Assembly: GCA_020636135.1 (NCBI GenBank)
Contig: JACJYK010000001.1
Span: forward strand, 3,148,501-3,212,500
Origin: Lewinellaceae bacterium
GTDB lineage: Bacteria > Bacteroidota > Bacteroidia > Chitinophagales > Saprospiraceae
Direction: 5' to 3'
Length of the DNA stretch: 64,000 nucleotides
Shown in pieces: positions 18,266-28,382 of this stretch (the stretch's first letter is position 1; each line of letters opens with the position of its first letter). Position numbers and translations under genes: made by a program. The notes beneath the pieces were generated by a model. That model saw only the letters and a list, made by a program, of their open reading frames with translations. It did no database searches and was not told the DNA's origin.

Positions 18266-18294
18266 GGGTTAGGATTGGATCATGGTAATCGAGT

Positions 18295-20562
18295 TTATTT
18301 CTTACCGGTTTCGGTGTCCTTTGCTGCTTCCAGTAGTAAAGCTGCATTTTGGGATTTTAGCAACTTAACCTGCTCAGTAAGCCATTCGATCTGTTTTTGC
18401 TGTTCTTTGATGGCATTGATAGCGATATAAGTGAATGCACTTGGATCCACCGTCAGATAGGGATCCTGACCAGGGTCTTGCTTCATGGTTGTATTTTCCT
18501 GGACCATAAAGGGTGCTACTTTCTGAAGTTCCTGTGCAATCACCCCGATGTATTCGACGGATGGGTCGTAGCCTGATTTTTCGTTGTAATGGAATTTAAC
18601 TACATGCACATTTTTCAGAAGGTCCAGGCCACTGTTGAAATCATGAACATCCTTCTTCAACCGACGATCCGAGAAGGATCCCCATGAGCCGCCTCCAGGC
18701 TTATTGGCATCTCCATTCACACTCAATGTGGCCGTTGGCGCCTCTGTTTTGATTCCAACCCTGCCATTGCTGCCAAATGGATTCAGGACGACATCCGTAT
18801 TCGATGTGATAAACAACTTTGCGCCGCTTGCCTGCAGATCCAATGCTGCACCATCAGTCCTCAGCCGGAGGGTTTTACTGCCCGCAGAAAGCCGGATCGC
18901 CCCACCTACAACATGCAGTTTATCACCGGGCACATTGGTGCCGATACCCACATTATTGCCACTTGAATTCAGCAGAATATTCCGGTTCGAAGTATTAATA
19001 TAAAGGTCATTGGAATTAGAATTGATTTCTGGCACACCCTCGTAAGCAATCTTTAAATAACTGTTTGATCCTATTGCCTGAATGTGAGCTACTCCATCCA
19101 CACGTAAGGCAGCGATTGACCCGTTGGTCGCAAGAACACCATATTGCCCACCGGAACCATATATTCCATAATTGCCGCCTTTGCCGTAAACCCCAGCAAC
19201 AGATCCTTCTCCATAAATTCCGCTTGAGCCCCCCTTCACGTTAAGTTTTCCAATATTTGAGTTTGAATTGATATTGACTAAAGTGCCATTGTCTTGTATT
19301 TGGGAGTTACCCAGCGTGGTGCTATTGGTCCACTTTGGGATAACGTTGCTTGATCCATTACCGCCCACTCCACCTGAGGTACTGCTTATGGTATATCCGG
19401 AGTTGGAAGTTCCCGAGATGCTAATTCCACTCCCAGCAGTCAGCGTTGGACCATCCGTAGCCGGCGACCAGGAGCCTCCACTGTATTTGAGCACCTGTCC
19501 ATTGGTAGCGCCCATACTGCTCAAGTCTTCTGCTTTGATCGTGCCATTGGCAATGTGTGAAGAGGTAATCCCTCCGGTATTTACTTTTAGTTTGTTGGAA
19601 CCCGTGCCATCTCCGGTAAGGCTGGCATCGCTTTCTACCACTTGTGTACCCCAATTATCTGCTCCCCCATTGCCACTGGGTAATGTCACCGATCCACCGT
19701 TATTCGAGAGGCTTAAGGTGGATCCTGCCAGTGAGAGCGTTTGTAACTCATTACTTGGATCGGCATCCGCATCTTCAGGCAACGAGATGGATCCTCCATT
19801 ATTCGAGAGGCTTAAGGTGGATCCATTAAGTGAGAGCGTTTGTAATTCATTGCTTGGATCGGCATCCGCATCTCCGGGTAAGGTGATGGATCCTCCGTTT
19901 TGGGAAAGCACCAGCCTGGACCCATTCAGAGATAAAGTCTGTAGTTCATTGGAGGGATCAGCGTCAGCATCACCACTGTTGGAGATGACATTGCTGCCGG
20001 AGATGTTGATTCCTTGACCGGCGGTATAGGTCGATCCGGCGGTGCCCTGGTTATCCGTGGCAGGTACCCAGGCCGTGCCATTCCACTTCAATACCTGACC
20101 GTTCATAGGCCCGCTGGCATTCACATCCTCCAGTGCATCCAGTTTCAAACCGGCGACTGACGTAGCCCGGCTGGCCAGAAGGGCAAATGGTACGGACAAC
20201 AATTGCGAAGTGCCTGAAATGGTATAATTCGCACCCCCATTCAGATCCGTTTCCGTCTTGATGAAATAGGGACCTCCGGACCAGTCAATCTGATTAAAAG
20301 TACCGGAAATTGTCGTTCCGGATCCGATCATCAGGGTCACCAGTCCATAAGCATTGGTAGTCGGAAAATGCCGCTCCACATAGGAGGCTTGACTGGTGGC
20401 ACTTCCCTGCAATATGCTTATCTGGATTCCCACTGCGCCATTGACAACGGCATGATCCGATGCATCACGGATAATGGCCTGATAAGAGAATTGGTTGGGA
20501 GCCTGTGCCCGGGCAAGGGTTACCAATAAGAGTCCCAGAATGATTAGGAGCTTTTCCTTCAT
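18295..20562 (-). CDS. Exported repeat protein with C-terminal S74 intramolecular chaperone domain
   Basis: 755 residues with a signal peptide (MKEKLLIILGLLLVTLARAQ). Residues 21-160 form the Bacteroidota N-terminal region (FSYQAIIRDASDHAVVNGAVGIQISIL). Residues 197-295 are three 33-residue repeats, each with a DADADPSNELQTLSL core. Beta-helix-like segments rich in Gly, Asn and Ser follow. From about residue 633, SFSDRRLKKDVHDF begins a peptidase S74 (endosialidase chaperone) domain, ending in a coiled coil (KEQQKQIEWLTEQVKLLKSQ). In phage tailspikes this domain drives trimer folding and then cuts itself off near a conserved Ser. A trimeric surface fibre is a reasonable inference. A T9SS-sorted gene lies 60 nt upstream on the same strand. 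Confidence 0.88.
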   Translation of the reverse strand: MKEKLLIILGLLLVTLARAQAPNQFSYQAIIRDASDHAVVNGAVGIQISILQGSATSQASYVERHFPTTNAYGLVTLMIGSGTTISGTFNQIDWSGGPYFIKTETDLNGGANYTISGTSQLLSVPFALLASRATSVAGLKLDALEDVNASGPMNGQVLKWNGTAWVPATDNQGTAGSTYTAGQGINISGSNVISNSGDADADPSNELQTLSLNGSRLVLSQNGGSITLPGDADADPSNELQTLSLNGSTLSLSNNGGSISLPEDADADPSNELQTLSLAGSTLSLSNNGGSVTLPSGNGGADNWGTQVVESDASLTGDGTGSNKLKVNTGGITSSHIANGTIKAEDLSSMGATNGQVLKYSGGSWSPATDGPTLTAGSGISISGTSNSGYTISSTSGGVGGNGSSNVIPKWTNSTTLGNSQIQDNGTLVNINSNSNIGKLNVKGGSSGIYGEGSVAGVYGKGGNYGIYGSGGQYGVLATNGSIAALRVDGVAHIQAIGSNSYLKIAYEGVPEINSNSNDLYINTSNRNILLNSSGNNVGIGTNVPGDKLHVVGGAIRLSAGSKTLRLRTDGAALDLQASGAKLFITSNTDVVLNPFGSNGRVGIKTEAPTATLSVNGDANKPGGGSWGSFSDRRLKKDVHDFNSGLDLLKNVHVVKFHYNEKSGYDPSVEYIGVIAQELQKVAPFMVQENTTMKQDPGQDPYLTVDPSAFTYIAINAIKEQQKQIEWLTEQVKLLKSQNAALLLEAAKDTETGKK
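19678..19974 (-). repeat. Three 99-bp in-frame repeats inside the S74 gene
   Basis: Each unit encodes 33 residues with a DADADPSNELQTLSL core followed by an LSNNGGSxxLP strand pair. Units 2 and 3 are more alike than unit 1 (LVLSQNGGSITLP in unit 1). The in-frame period makes this a site where fibre length could change by slippage or recombination. Confidence 0.9.
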
Positions 20563-20622
20563 GATGTAAATTTTTTATAATGATTTGAGGCAGAGCGTGA
20601 TCTTTTCACATTGGATGGTCCG

Positions 20623-21096
20623 CTACTTTTTGATCAATTGAAATACTCCAAGCCGTCGATCCATGGTATTTATTTCCAGAAAATAAAGCCCGGCGGAAAG
20701 CGACTCGAGATGTAATTCTTGATCATCATGTAGGGATTTGAACAGTACCGAACGACCCAATACATCGTAGATACTGACTTCAAAATGGTATTCCACTTCC
20801 GAATGTATTTTGATCCAATCCGAGGCAGGATTGGGATAAATGTGCAATTGGAGCTCCGGAAGATCCGATTCTGATATTGAGGTTATGATCATGGCAGCCG
20901 GTTGTTGGATACCTGGCCAAATAGAATGGTTACTACCGAAAATGGGTTCAATAAGGATTTGACCTACGGAATAACTGACCTCTCCCTTGTTGCTTTTCAC
21001 GACCCCACCGCCGCTAAGTGTGGAGGTCTGGGCCAGCGAATATCCACAGATGCCTATTTGGATTAGTATCAATAAGTAACGATTGATCAAAGCCAT
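20623..21096 (-). CDS. Small exported protein with T9SS type A sorting domain
   Basis: 157 residues. An N-terminal signal (MALINRYLLILIQIGICGYSLAQ) is followed by a short TLSGGGVVKSNKGEVSYSVGQILIEPI region that is common at the start of such Bacteroidota proteins. From about residue 82 comes the C-terminal sorting domain: LQLHIYPNPASDWIKI, VSIYDVLGRSVLF, and a final LSAGLYFLEI strand with a Lys-rich tail. This domain directs export by the type IX system and usually cell-surface attachment. There is almost no passenger domain, so it may be a small surface partner of the S74 protein encoded 60 nt downstream. Confidence 0.85.
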   Translation of the reverse strand: MALINRYLLILIQIGICGYSLAQTSTLSGGGVVKSNKGEVSYSVGQILIEPIFGSNHSIWPGIQQPAAMIITSISESDLPELQLHIYPNPASDWIKIHSEVEYHFEVSIYDVLGRSVLFKSLHDDQELHLESLSAGLYFLEINTMDRRLGVFQLIKK

Positions 21097-21336
21097 GAGT
21101 ATTTATTGGTCTAATGTATAGGTGGTTCTTGGGAACGTTCAGGGTAAATGATGGAACGGCATATTAGAATATACCAACGTCGAGTACGAAACAAGGAACG
21201 GCAATACTATGGCATCCGTCATGCGCAAAAAATGCTGGAAAAGGGTCATTCCAAGGTTAAAACAAGCCACTCGGAAAGCGATCTTGGAGGCACGCCATAA
21301 TTGAATTAGCTTTACCGGTGTGTCACTCTCAGGCAT

Positions 21337-24300
21337 ATGACATGTATACCACCTTATGTTTATTGTATCGGTACCTACCGCTTTTGGATTAGCATCCTTT
21401 GCTTTTTCGTTTGGGCCTCTGGACATGCTCAAACTGTGTACTCAATTGAAGATTTTCAAAATTATTCGGTTTATCACGGTCTGTCTGATAACTCGGTCAA
21501 TGCCCTGACATTTGATTCGCTGGGATATTTATGGGTAGGCACCAAATATGGTCTGAACCGCTTTGATGGAAACTCGTTTGATGTCTTCACCATACCAAGC
21601 CATCCGGATGTTTTACCTGGTAATTATATCAGTTCAATGGAGCGCTATGCTCCCAACAAAATGTATCTGTGTACCAGGAATGGGCTGGGCATACTGAACA
21701 TGCACCGGTTAAAATTACAGAGGTATAAACTGGCAGACACGACGATCATTGGGGAGTACATGCAAAAAGCCTATTCCATGCGTTGGTTGACTTCTGATAA
21801 ACTCGCCGTTTCCTCCACTACTGGTTTTTATGTCTTTAATGCTGACGGGAGTATTTATTTTGATTATACTATTTTTCAGGCTTCAGATTTTGGACAAAAA
21901 CGCATCTCTTTTGGGCAAGAGATTTTCCAAATCGGTCCCACGGATTTTCTGGTATATGCCAATAAATCACGCTTATATCTTTATAATGTTATCAGTAATA
22001 CACTCGACGAATTAAATTCAGATGACTCAAACCAATGGAATGAATTCATGCCAGATAAGAATAACTGGACCATTAAAAAACAATGGGGAGACCGTCAGTA
22101 TCTGTTACTTGGCTTTACAGATGGCCAATTGAAATACATAGATCTGGATAAAGGCCTGAGCACCAGCATTTCAATTCCAAACGAAATCTTAAATGAACTG
22201 TACTGGGCAAGCTACATATTTCCCCTGGACTCCACACACTTCGCCATTAATTATACAAATCATGGATTCATTCTTTTTTCGCTCGATCCAAAAAATGGAC
22301 TGATTAAAAGGAACCCCACCATACAGCTTCCTGAATACCGTTGTAACACCATTCTTCCGGATGATCTTGGACATTTGTGGATCGGTACCGACCAGGGCAT
22401 ACTGCACGAAACCACAAAGCCTTTTATTAAGTCCAATAAAATAACAATCCCGGATTCAGAGAACGAAAACCAATTCATTTCCGATGTACTTCCCCTTGAC
22501 CATAAAATAGTTGTTGCAACCTATAACCAGAAACACGCCTTACTGCTGTTGAATGAAAATTTTCAATTGGAGAAAACCATTGATTTTAATTCTTCGCAAA
22601 AAATGTGGAATGAAGTTTGGCGTATTCATGCCATCGACAGCAATGTGATCTGGTGTGAGACTACAGCCGGCCCAGTAAGTTATGAACTGAATACGGGTAA
22701 GATCCAACCATTAAAAGAGGAGATAGACATTCCGGATGGAACAATTATTCTGCATCCTATTATCAATTCCAGCAGGGTATTAATATATTCCGTTCTCCAC
22801 AATTACATTAAGATTTTCGATCTTAATACCAAATCCCTGTCAAATGTAGAGGGTCCCATCCGCCATAGCACGCAATTGAAAGCGCAAACTTATCAGGATA
22901 ATTGGCAAAACATATGGATTTATGGAGATGGCCTGATCAAATGGCATCTGCCAGATAACACCATCCAGACTGATTTTGGCACACCATTACTAAATCAAAG
23001 TTCCAATATCTTAAGTATCACCGCAGATAAGGCGCAAACCGTCTACATCACGACCGAATCAAACGGAATGTTTCAGTACGATCAGGTCAGTCAGCATGCC
23101 AGTGCACTGAATATGGAAGGCAACAACTTAGCGGGTACCATTACAGCATTATCTCCCGTCATTAACCATAATCTATGGATGTGGCAAAGTGGCCGTCTTG
23201 TGAATTACAATACATTAAATAAAACTTTCTGGGCTTTTGGTAATGAAAGCGGTTTGCCGGTTGAAAATACCAGCGCTTCATTTATCAAATATTCAGAACC
23301 TGATAACCAGTTTTACTTTTCTACCACTAAACACATTTTAACTTTTGGGTTTCCCAAAGAAAATTCGGACAAAAGTCATCGGATAATCATCAAAGAAATT
23401 GCGATCAATAATGGCAGGAAAATAATCCACCCTGGAGACCAGGTCACACTGAGGCCAAAAGAAAATTCATTCACCATCTCCGTTACCAATCTTGATTTCG
23501 AACATGAATTTGAAGAAATTCATTATCGCCTGGATGAGTCCGCCTGGGTCCCGATGAATAATGGAAATGCAACCTTTATCAATCTTGATCAGGGAAGTCA
23601 TCAACTGGTGTTCAAGGCATACGGCAAACAACAACGCACACAAACAGAAATTATGTGGCTGGAGGTATTACCTCCCTATTACCGGACCGGATGGTTTTTT
23701 ACCCTGGCATTGTTGGCTCTGATTACGATTGGTGGATTCCTGTACCATCGGCAAATTAAAAATCTGGAAGAAAAATCAAACCTGGCCCTGGAACTTTCAG
23801 AAGCAGAAATGAAAGCGTTGCATGCCCAGATGAACCCTCACTTTTTATTCAATTGTCTGAACACGATAAAAAGTCTTATTCTGCAGTCAAAAATCACGGA
23901 GGCGTCCAGGTACCTAAGTATTTTTTCCGGATTGATCCGCAGCAATCTGGATCACAGCCGGCAGGTATTTATTTCGTTACAGGAACAGATGGATTACATT
24001 GAAAAATATCTGCAGATGGAAAAGCTTAGATTTTCCAATTTCACCTTTGAATTACAAGTTGATCCGGTTGTTCCCTTGTATGACCAGGAGATACCTGCAA
24101 TGATCATCCAACCACTGGTCGAAAATGCCATTTGGCATGGTTTGCAACATTCCCATGAGGACAAATCCATTAAAATCAGTATTTACGAAAATAACGATAG
24201 GATCTTCTGTCAAATCGACGACAATGGTATTGGATTGGAAAATGCAAAGAAACTGCCCAGAAAACCCCATGCATCCATATCCCTGGGGAATATCCAAAAT

Positions 24301-24414
24301 CGGATAATCTTGCTCAATCGAAAATATCCTCACGCATACGATTTGAAACTGCAGGACAAAACGTCAATGGGACAAAAAGGAACCATGGTCATTTTTTCAT
24401 TTAATAAACAATAA
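21337..24414 (+). CDS. Propeller-type sensor histidine kinase (LytS-like His_kinase)
   Basis: 1025 residues. A signal segment (FWISILCFFVWASGHAQ) leads into a periplasmic sensor of two-component-regulator propeller repeats; NSVNALTFDSLGYLWVGTKYGLNRF and LPDDLGHLWIGTDQGIL are clear blades. A Y_Y_Y-type beta-sandwich (about 690-770) precedes one membrane segment near residue 783-802. The cytoplasmic part is a His_kinase domain, with the phospho-acceptor in MNPHFLFN (H835) and an N-box NAIWHGL near 928. The LytTR regulator gene begins 7 nt after its stop, so the pair forms one module. Ligands of such sensors are often glycans or their breakdown products; this is inference. Codon use is AT-richer than in its neighbours. 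Confidence 0.9.
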   Translation: MTCIPPYVYCIGTYRFWISILCFFVWASGHAQTVYSIEDFQNYSVYHGLSDNSVNALTFDSLGYLWVGTKYGLNRFDGNSFDVFTIPSHPDVLPGNYISSMERYAPNKMYLCTRNGLGILNMHRLKLQRYKLADTTIIGEYMQKAYSMRWLTSDKLAVSSTTGFYVFNADGSIYFDYTIFQASDFGQKRISFGQEIFQIGPTDFLVYANKSRLYLYNVISNTLDELNSDDSNQWNEFMPDKNNWTIKKQWGDRQYLLLGFTDGQLKYIDLDKGLSTSISIPNEILNELYWASYIFPLDSTHFAINYTNHGFILFSLDPKNGLIKRNPTIQLPEYRCNTILPDDLGHLWIGTDQGILHETTKPFIKSNKITIPDSENENQFISDVLPLDHKIVVATYNQKHALLLLNENFQLEKTIDFNSSQKMWNEVWRIHAIDSNVIWCETTAGPVSYELNTGKIQPLKEEIDIPDGTIILHPIINSSRVLIYSVLHNYIKIFDLNTKSLSNVEGPIRHSTQLKAQTYQDNWQNIWIYGDGLIKWHLPDNTIQTDFGTPLLNQSSNILSITADKAQTVYITTESNGMFQYDQVSQHASALNMEGNNLAGTITALSPVINHNLWMWQSGRLVNYNTLNKTFWAFGNESGLPVENTSASFIKYSEPDNQFYFSTTKHILTFGFPKENSDKSHRIIIKEIAINNGRKIIHPGDQVTLRPKENSFTISVTNLDFEHEFEEIHYRLDESAWVPMNNGNATFINLDQGSHQLVFKAYGKQQRTQTEIMWLEVLPPYYRTGWFFTLALLALITIGGFLYHRQIKNLEEKSNLALELSEAEMKALHAQMNPHFLFNCLNTIKSLILQSKITEASRYLSIFSGLIRSNLDHSRQVFISLQEQMDYIEKYLQMEKLRFSNFTFELQVDPVVPLYDQEIPAMIIQPLVENAIWHGLQHSHEDKSIKISIYENNDRIFCQIDDNGIGLENAKKLPRKPHASISLGNIQNRIILLNRKYPHAYDLKLQDKTSMGQKGTMVIFSFNKQ

Positions 24415-24420
24415 TCCACC

Positions 24421-25176
24421 ATGAAGGCAATTATCGTAGACGATGAACAACACGGCATCATATCCCTGCGAAAAATATTGGAGCTGTATTGCCCTCAGGT
24501 GGATGTAATTGGTGAGGCAGACAATGCGCTTGATGGAGAAAAGTTGGCAAGGTCCCTGAAACCGGAATGCATTTTTCTGGACATTGCCATGCCGGGCAAA
24601 AGTGGACTGGATCTCCTCAAGGATCTGTCACCTGCTCCGGGAGGGGTCATATTTGTTACGGCCCATCATGAGTTCATACTTCAGGCTTTACGCCTGAGTG
24701 CCATTGATTATTTGTTAAAACCTATAAATGAAGAGGAACTGGTACAGGCCGTAGACCGTTTAGCGCACAATTTGCATATCAATCGCCCCCCTCAACGTTT
24801 GGATGCATTCCTGGAAAATATGAGGGCTACAAATTTACAGGACATGAAAATATGCATCCCGGAAATGGATGGTTTTCAAATTCGGAGAGTTGGCAATATC
24901 CTGTATTGTGAGGGAGAGAGAAGTTACACAAAAATTGTCCTGGTGGAAGGAGAAGTTATTCTGGTTTCAAAACCTTTGATTACCTATGAATTGCTTCTAA
25001 GGGACCTTGGGTTTATCCGTGTTCACAAATCCTTTTTAGTCAATTTAAACCACGTGCATTCATTCCATAAATCGGATGGTGGGTATCTTATCATGGCTAA
25101 TGGCCATCAAATTAATGTATCAAAGCGAAAAAAAGATCACATCATTGATTCCCTAAAAAATTTATTCCGGAACTAA
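24421..25176 (+). CDS. LytTR-family response regulator
   Basis: 251 residues. The receiver domain (1-120) has the acidic pair DD7-8, the phospho-acceptor D54 in IFLDIAMPGKSG, the Thr in VIFVTAHHEF and the Lys in YLLKPI. A linker leads to a LytTR DNA-binding domain (about 145-251) with GNILYCEGERSYTKIVL and HKSFLVNLNHV. LytTR regulators bind direct repeats upstream of their targets. The gene starts 7 nt after the sensor kinase stop, so it is almost certainly its partner. The PhoD-like gene 77 nt downstream is a possible target or unrelated. Confidence 0.9.
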   Translation: MKAIIVDDEQHGIISLRKILELYCPQVDVIGEADNALDGEKLARSLKPECIFLDIAMPGKSGLDLLKDLSPAPGGVIFVTAHHEFILQALRLSAIDYLLKPINEEELVQAVDRLAHNLHINRPPQRLDAFLENMRATNLQDMKICIPEMDGFQIRRVGNILYCEGERSYTKIVLVEGEVILVSKPLITYELLLRDLGFIRVHKSFLVNLNHVHSFHKSDGGYLIMANGHQINVSKRKKDHIIDSLKNLFRN

Positions 25177-25253
25177 TATGCTTCCTGGTATTTGTGTCAA
25201 CTCGATTGAATTTTGAAGGTATTGTGTACCTTAAAGCCTAAGAGTAAAATACC

Positions 25254-27833
25254 ATGAGAATTACCTTGCTTCGGTTTGCTATCCTTATTTTCTTTTTGTC
25301 CATCGGTTATTTTCATTGCTCGCCCCCTTCAACTTCATTTCAATCAGCATGGTTTACTGAATTAGGCATCGACAGGCCCTGGGCAGGACCGGAATACTGG
25401 CTCAATCCGTTACAAGCCTGGCAGCAGAAGGATGGAGAACTGCAGGTCATTGCTTCAGGTGGTGACCGCAACTGTGTATTACTCACCCGGGAGATCAGCA
25501 GGGATCCTGGTCAGTTCAGGACCAGAACGACCATCCGGCGTATGACAGGTACAGCCATACAAACAGAAGAAACTAACCCAGAACAAACCGTCACCGAAGG
25601 TAATAATGCGGTCAGTGGAGAGCAGGACGGATGGATGGGTTTCCAGATCGGACTGACCGGAGAATTTGGAGATTACCGTGATGATGCCATTCATGGTATC
25701 GGATTTTGTGCCGGTATTACCACCGACGGACGACTTTTTATCGGTGCACCCCAGCAAGGTGATCCTTCTTTGGGCGGCTGGGAAGCCGTGGAGATGAGCC
25801 TTGAAGCCATCCCGGTTGACTCCATCCATTACGAGGTTCGCCTGGAAGTCCGGGATATGCACCTGAGGACCAGCAGAAACCTTTCCCGTCAGGTACATGG
25901 CTCCTGGCTGCCCGGACTTATAGCTTTGACCTGTTCACAGGGATTGCCTGACCTTTTACCCCTGGGTGAGGCAAGACCTGAATTCTCCGCCCTTAAAGAA
26001 TTGCCCAAGCAGAAAGGAGGAGCCGTCTATGCGGCCTTCAATACCTGGTCGGTGGAAGGTGATAAATTGTCGGTTCACAACGACCGCGCCTTTGGCCCCA
26101 TATTGTGGACTCAATACACCGTTTCAGATACTATCCTGAAAATGTCGGTTCAAATGGCGCCTTTGGGTAATGATCTGCGAACCTTGTCGCTCAAGGTCGA
26201 TGGAAAAGCTGTTGGTGATGCATCGGTTGATACGCCGGCTTACAATGCAGTATTCCGTATCACCGGATGGGTTGATTCGGTCGAGCATAACTATGGGGTA
26301 GGCTATCGGAATCAGCGGGGACAATCCTTTACCTATGCGGGTGCCATACCTGGTATGCCGCATGGACACTTGATCGTAGCCTCCCTTTCCTGCATGGATG
26401 ATGTGGGATTCCCACAAAAAGACCTGGTACAACACGTGGAGGAGCATCATCCGGACCTGTATTTATTTCTTGGGGATCAGCTGTATGAGCGGGTGGGTGG
26501 TTATGGTGTTGAAAACCGGAACAAACTGGACTACCTGCGCAAATGGTATTTGTTCGGGTGGACCTTCCGGGAGCTGATCCGGAACCGACCTTCCGTTATC
26601 ATACCGGACGATCACGATGTATTCCATGGTAACTTATGGGGTGCAGGGGGCAAAGCCGCTGATGTCTCCCATGGATATGGTTACGAAGCACAGGATGACG
26701 GAGGTTACAAACAGCCCGCGTCCTTTGTCAACATGGTTCACCGAACCCAGACCGCTCACCTTCCAGACCCATACGATCCTACACCGGTTCTCCAGGGCAT
26801 TTCGGTTTATTATACCAACCTGAATTACGGCGGTGTATCCTTTGCCATCCTCGCCGACCGCCAATGGAAGTCTGCACCGAAAGCATTTTTCCCGGATGCT
26901 GAGATTGAAAATGGTTGGCCTCAAAATAAATCCTGGAATGCCAAAACCCAGGCATTTCATCCGGACGCCCAGCTGCTAGGCCCCCGGCAGGAAGCTTTTT
27001 TGGAACATTGGGCCGGCGACTGGTCCCCCGGGACCTATCTGAAAGTGGTAGTTTCCCAGTCGCCCTTCTGCAATGTAGCCTCGTTGCCGAAAGACATCTA
27101 TCACGACAAATACGTACCTACACTGCCCCGCTACCGCGAAGGAGAATATCCGCCGGACGACCGGCCGGTTGCAGATTTTGACTCAAACGGATGGCCCCAG
27201 AACAAAAGAAACCTGGCGCTGTCGTCCATGCGTAAAGCATTTGCCATTCATCTGGCAGGCGACCAGCATCTCGGTTCCACCGGCAAATATGGCATTGACC
27301 AGTATGACGATGCAGGCTACTGGGTTGCGACTCCTGCCATTTCCAACTTGTGGCCCCGCCGCTGGTTTCCGGCAGCTTACGGAGCAGGTGGCCCATTACC
27401 CGGCAAAGACCGGAATATCGGGAAATATGAAGATGGTTTTGGCAACAAGATTGATGTCCTGGCTGTCGCTAATCCCTATGACATCGATCGTGAACCGGGC
27501 AAAATATACGATAAGGCCCCGGGATATACGATCCTGGATTTTGACGTAGATGACCAGACCATTACTGCTGCCGTTTGGCCACGCTGGTCAGGCCCGGATG
27601 AACCTGAGAGCAATAAGCCATTTCCCGGCTGGCCGATTGTCATGCATCAGGAAGACAATTACGGCCCGAAACCACTGGCCTTTCTGGAAGATGTAGCCGT
27701 GAATGGCAAACAGGTGGTCAAGGTGATCGATGCGGATACCAAAACTTTGGTTTATGCCCTCCGGCCGCCGGCTGGCACTTTTCGCCCGTTCGTGTTTGAC
27801 ACCACCAGGACCTACCAGGTAACCGTAGAATAA
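25254..27833 (+). CDS. PhoD-like metallophosphatase, probable lipoprotein
   Basis: 859 residues. The N-terminus (MRITLLRFAILIFFLSIGYFHC) has a hydrophobic run ending in Cys, so it may be lipid-anchored, although the lipobox GYFHC is unusual. Residues about 30-250 form a beta-sandwich-like region. The catalytic part has the metallophosphoesterase motifs ASLSCMDD, LYLFLGDQLYE, VIIPDDHDVFHGN and HLAGDQHLG, as in the PhoD-type alkaline phosphatase D family. It probably removes phosphate from esters or diesters outside the cytoplasm, with metal ions bound by the Asp and His residues. It is much longer than plain PhoD (about 500-550). A small hairpin pair follows the stop codon. Confidence 0.82.
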   Translation: MRITLLRFAILIFFLSIGYFHCSPPSTSFQSAWFTELGIDRPWAGPEYWLNPLQAWQQKDGELQVIASGGDRNCVLLTREISRDPGQFRTRTTIRRMTGTAIQTEETNPEQTVTEGNNAVSGEQDGWMGFQIGLTGEFGDYRDDAIHGIGFCAGITTDGRLFIGAPQQGDPSLGGWEAVEMSLEAIPVDSIHYEVRLEVRDMHLRTSRNLSRQVHGSWLPGLIALTCSQGLPDLLPLGEARPEFSALKELPKQKGGAVYAAFNTWSVEGDKLSVHNDRAFGPILWTQYTVSDTILKMSVQMAPLGNDLRTLSLKVDGKAVGDASVDTPAYNAVFRITGWVDSVEHNYGVGYRNQRGQSFTYAGAIPGMPHGHLIVASLSCMDDVGFPQKDLVQHVEEHHPDLYLFLGDQLYERVGGYGVENRNKLDYLRKWYLFGWTFRELIRNRPSVIIPDDHDVFHGNLWGAGGKAADVSHGYGYEAQDDGGYKQPASFVNMVHRTQTAHLPDPYDPTPVLQGISVYYTNLNYGGVSFAILADRQWKSAPKAFFPDAEIENGWPQNKSWNAKTQAFHPDAQLLGPRQEAFLEHWAGDWSPGTYLKVVVSQSPFCNVASLPKDIYHDKYVPTLPRYREGEYPPDDRPVADFDSNGWPQNKRNLALSSMRKAFAIHLAGDQHLGSTGKYGIDQYDDAGYWVATPAISNLWPRRWFPAAYGAGGPLPGKDRNIGKYEDGFGNKIDVLAVANPYDIDREPGKIYDKAPGYTILDFDVDDQTITAAVWPRWSGPDEPESNKPFPGWPIVMHQEDNYGPKPLAFLEDVAVNGKQVVKVIDADTKTLVYALRPPAGTFRPFVFDTTRTYQVTVE

Positions 27834-27889
27834 CCGGACTATGCCTCCGTCCGGGATGACTTAAATCATTTTGTCCGCTAAAATGATTT
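27834..27889. other. Two consecutive hairpins after the PhoD-like gene
   Basis: CCGGAC (27834-27839) pairs with GTCCGG (27849-27854) immediately after the stop codon. AAATCATTTT (27863-27872) pairs perfectly with AAAATGATTT (27880-27889) across a 7-nt loop. Neither has a following T-run, so they may stabilise the 3' end or attenuate read-through into the gene at 27926. Confidence 0.5.
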
Positions 27890-27925
27890 GGTTAAGCTTG
27901 TACCCTAACGAAGGAATTAAGCAAT

Positions 27926-28378
27926 ATGAAGCAATTTTTTACGCCTAAGCGCCTGTTGGCATTTACCATCGGAATTTGTTATCTCTGGTTTGGCTTTTTG
28001 AAATTTTTCCCGGGCCTGAGTCCTGCCGAAGCGCTTGCGGGCGACACGATCAATGTCCTGACCGGCGGTATGATCCATGGCCGGATAGCGATCATTCTTC
28101 TGGCGATCTGGGAATTTACAGTGGGTACCGCACTGGTGTTGAACATCGTGAATAAAACGGTACTCTGGCTGGCCTTTGTGCATATGGCATGCACCTTTCT
28201 ACCCCTCGTCTTTTTTCCGGCATTATCATTCAGCGCAGCCCCCTTTGGTCTGTCCCTGATTGGACAATACATCATCAAGAACCTGGTTTTTATCAGCGCG
28301 TTATTGTATCTGTACCAGGAAAGGGATAAAACAGTTGCCGTGCCAAAAGCTCAACCTCTGGAACACACCGTGTCCTGA
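27926..28378 (+). CDS. DoxX/DUF417-like small membrane protein
   Basis: 150 residues with four predicted membrane segments (about 10-30, 47-68, 72-95, 105-125). FGFLKFFPGLSPAEAL after the first segment is typical of the DoxX/DUF417 type, and the length is right for that group. The family is an inner-membrane fold with partly known roles (thiosulfate:quinone oxidation in archaeal DoxD/DoxA; oxidative-stress links in bacteria); the role here is unknown. The C-terminus is a short charged tail. It ends 4 nt before the convergent gene at 28383. Confidence 0.7.
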   Translation: MKQFFTPKRLLAFTIGICYLWFGFLKFFPGLSPAEALAGDTINVLTGGMIHGRIAIILLAIWEFTVGTALVLNIVNKTVLWLAFVHMACTFLPLVFFPALSFSAAPFGLSLIGQYIIKNLVFISALLYLYQERDKTVAVPKAQPLEHTVS

Positions 28379-28382
28379 ATCG

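Noticed and set aside
19268..20017. A 249-residue plus-strand open frame with repeats
   Set aside because: It is antisense to the S74 gene and its repeats are the complement of the real 99-bp coding repeats.
21139..21432. A 97-residue minus-strand open frame upstream of the sensor kinase
   Set aside because: It overlaps the start of the kinase gene, which has a clear signal peptide and propeller blades, and it has no recognisable feature.
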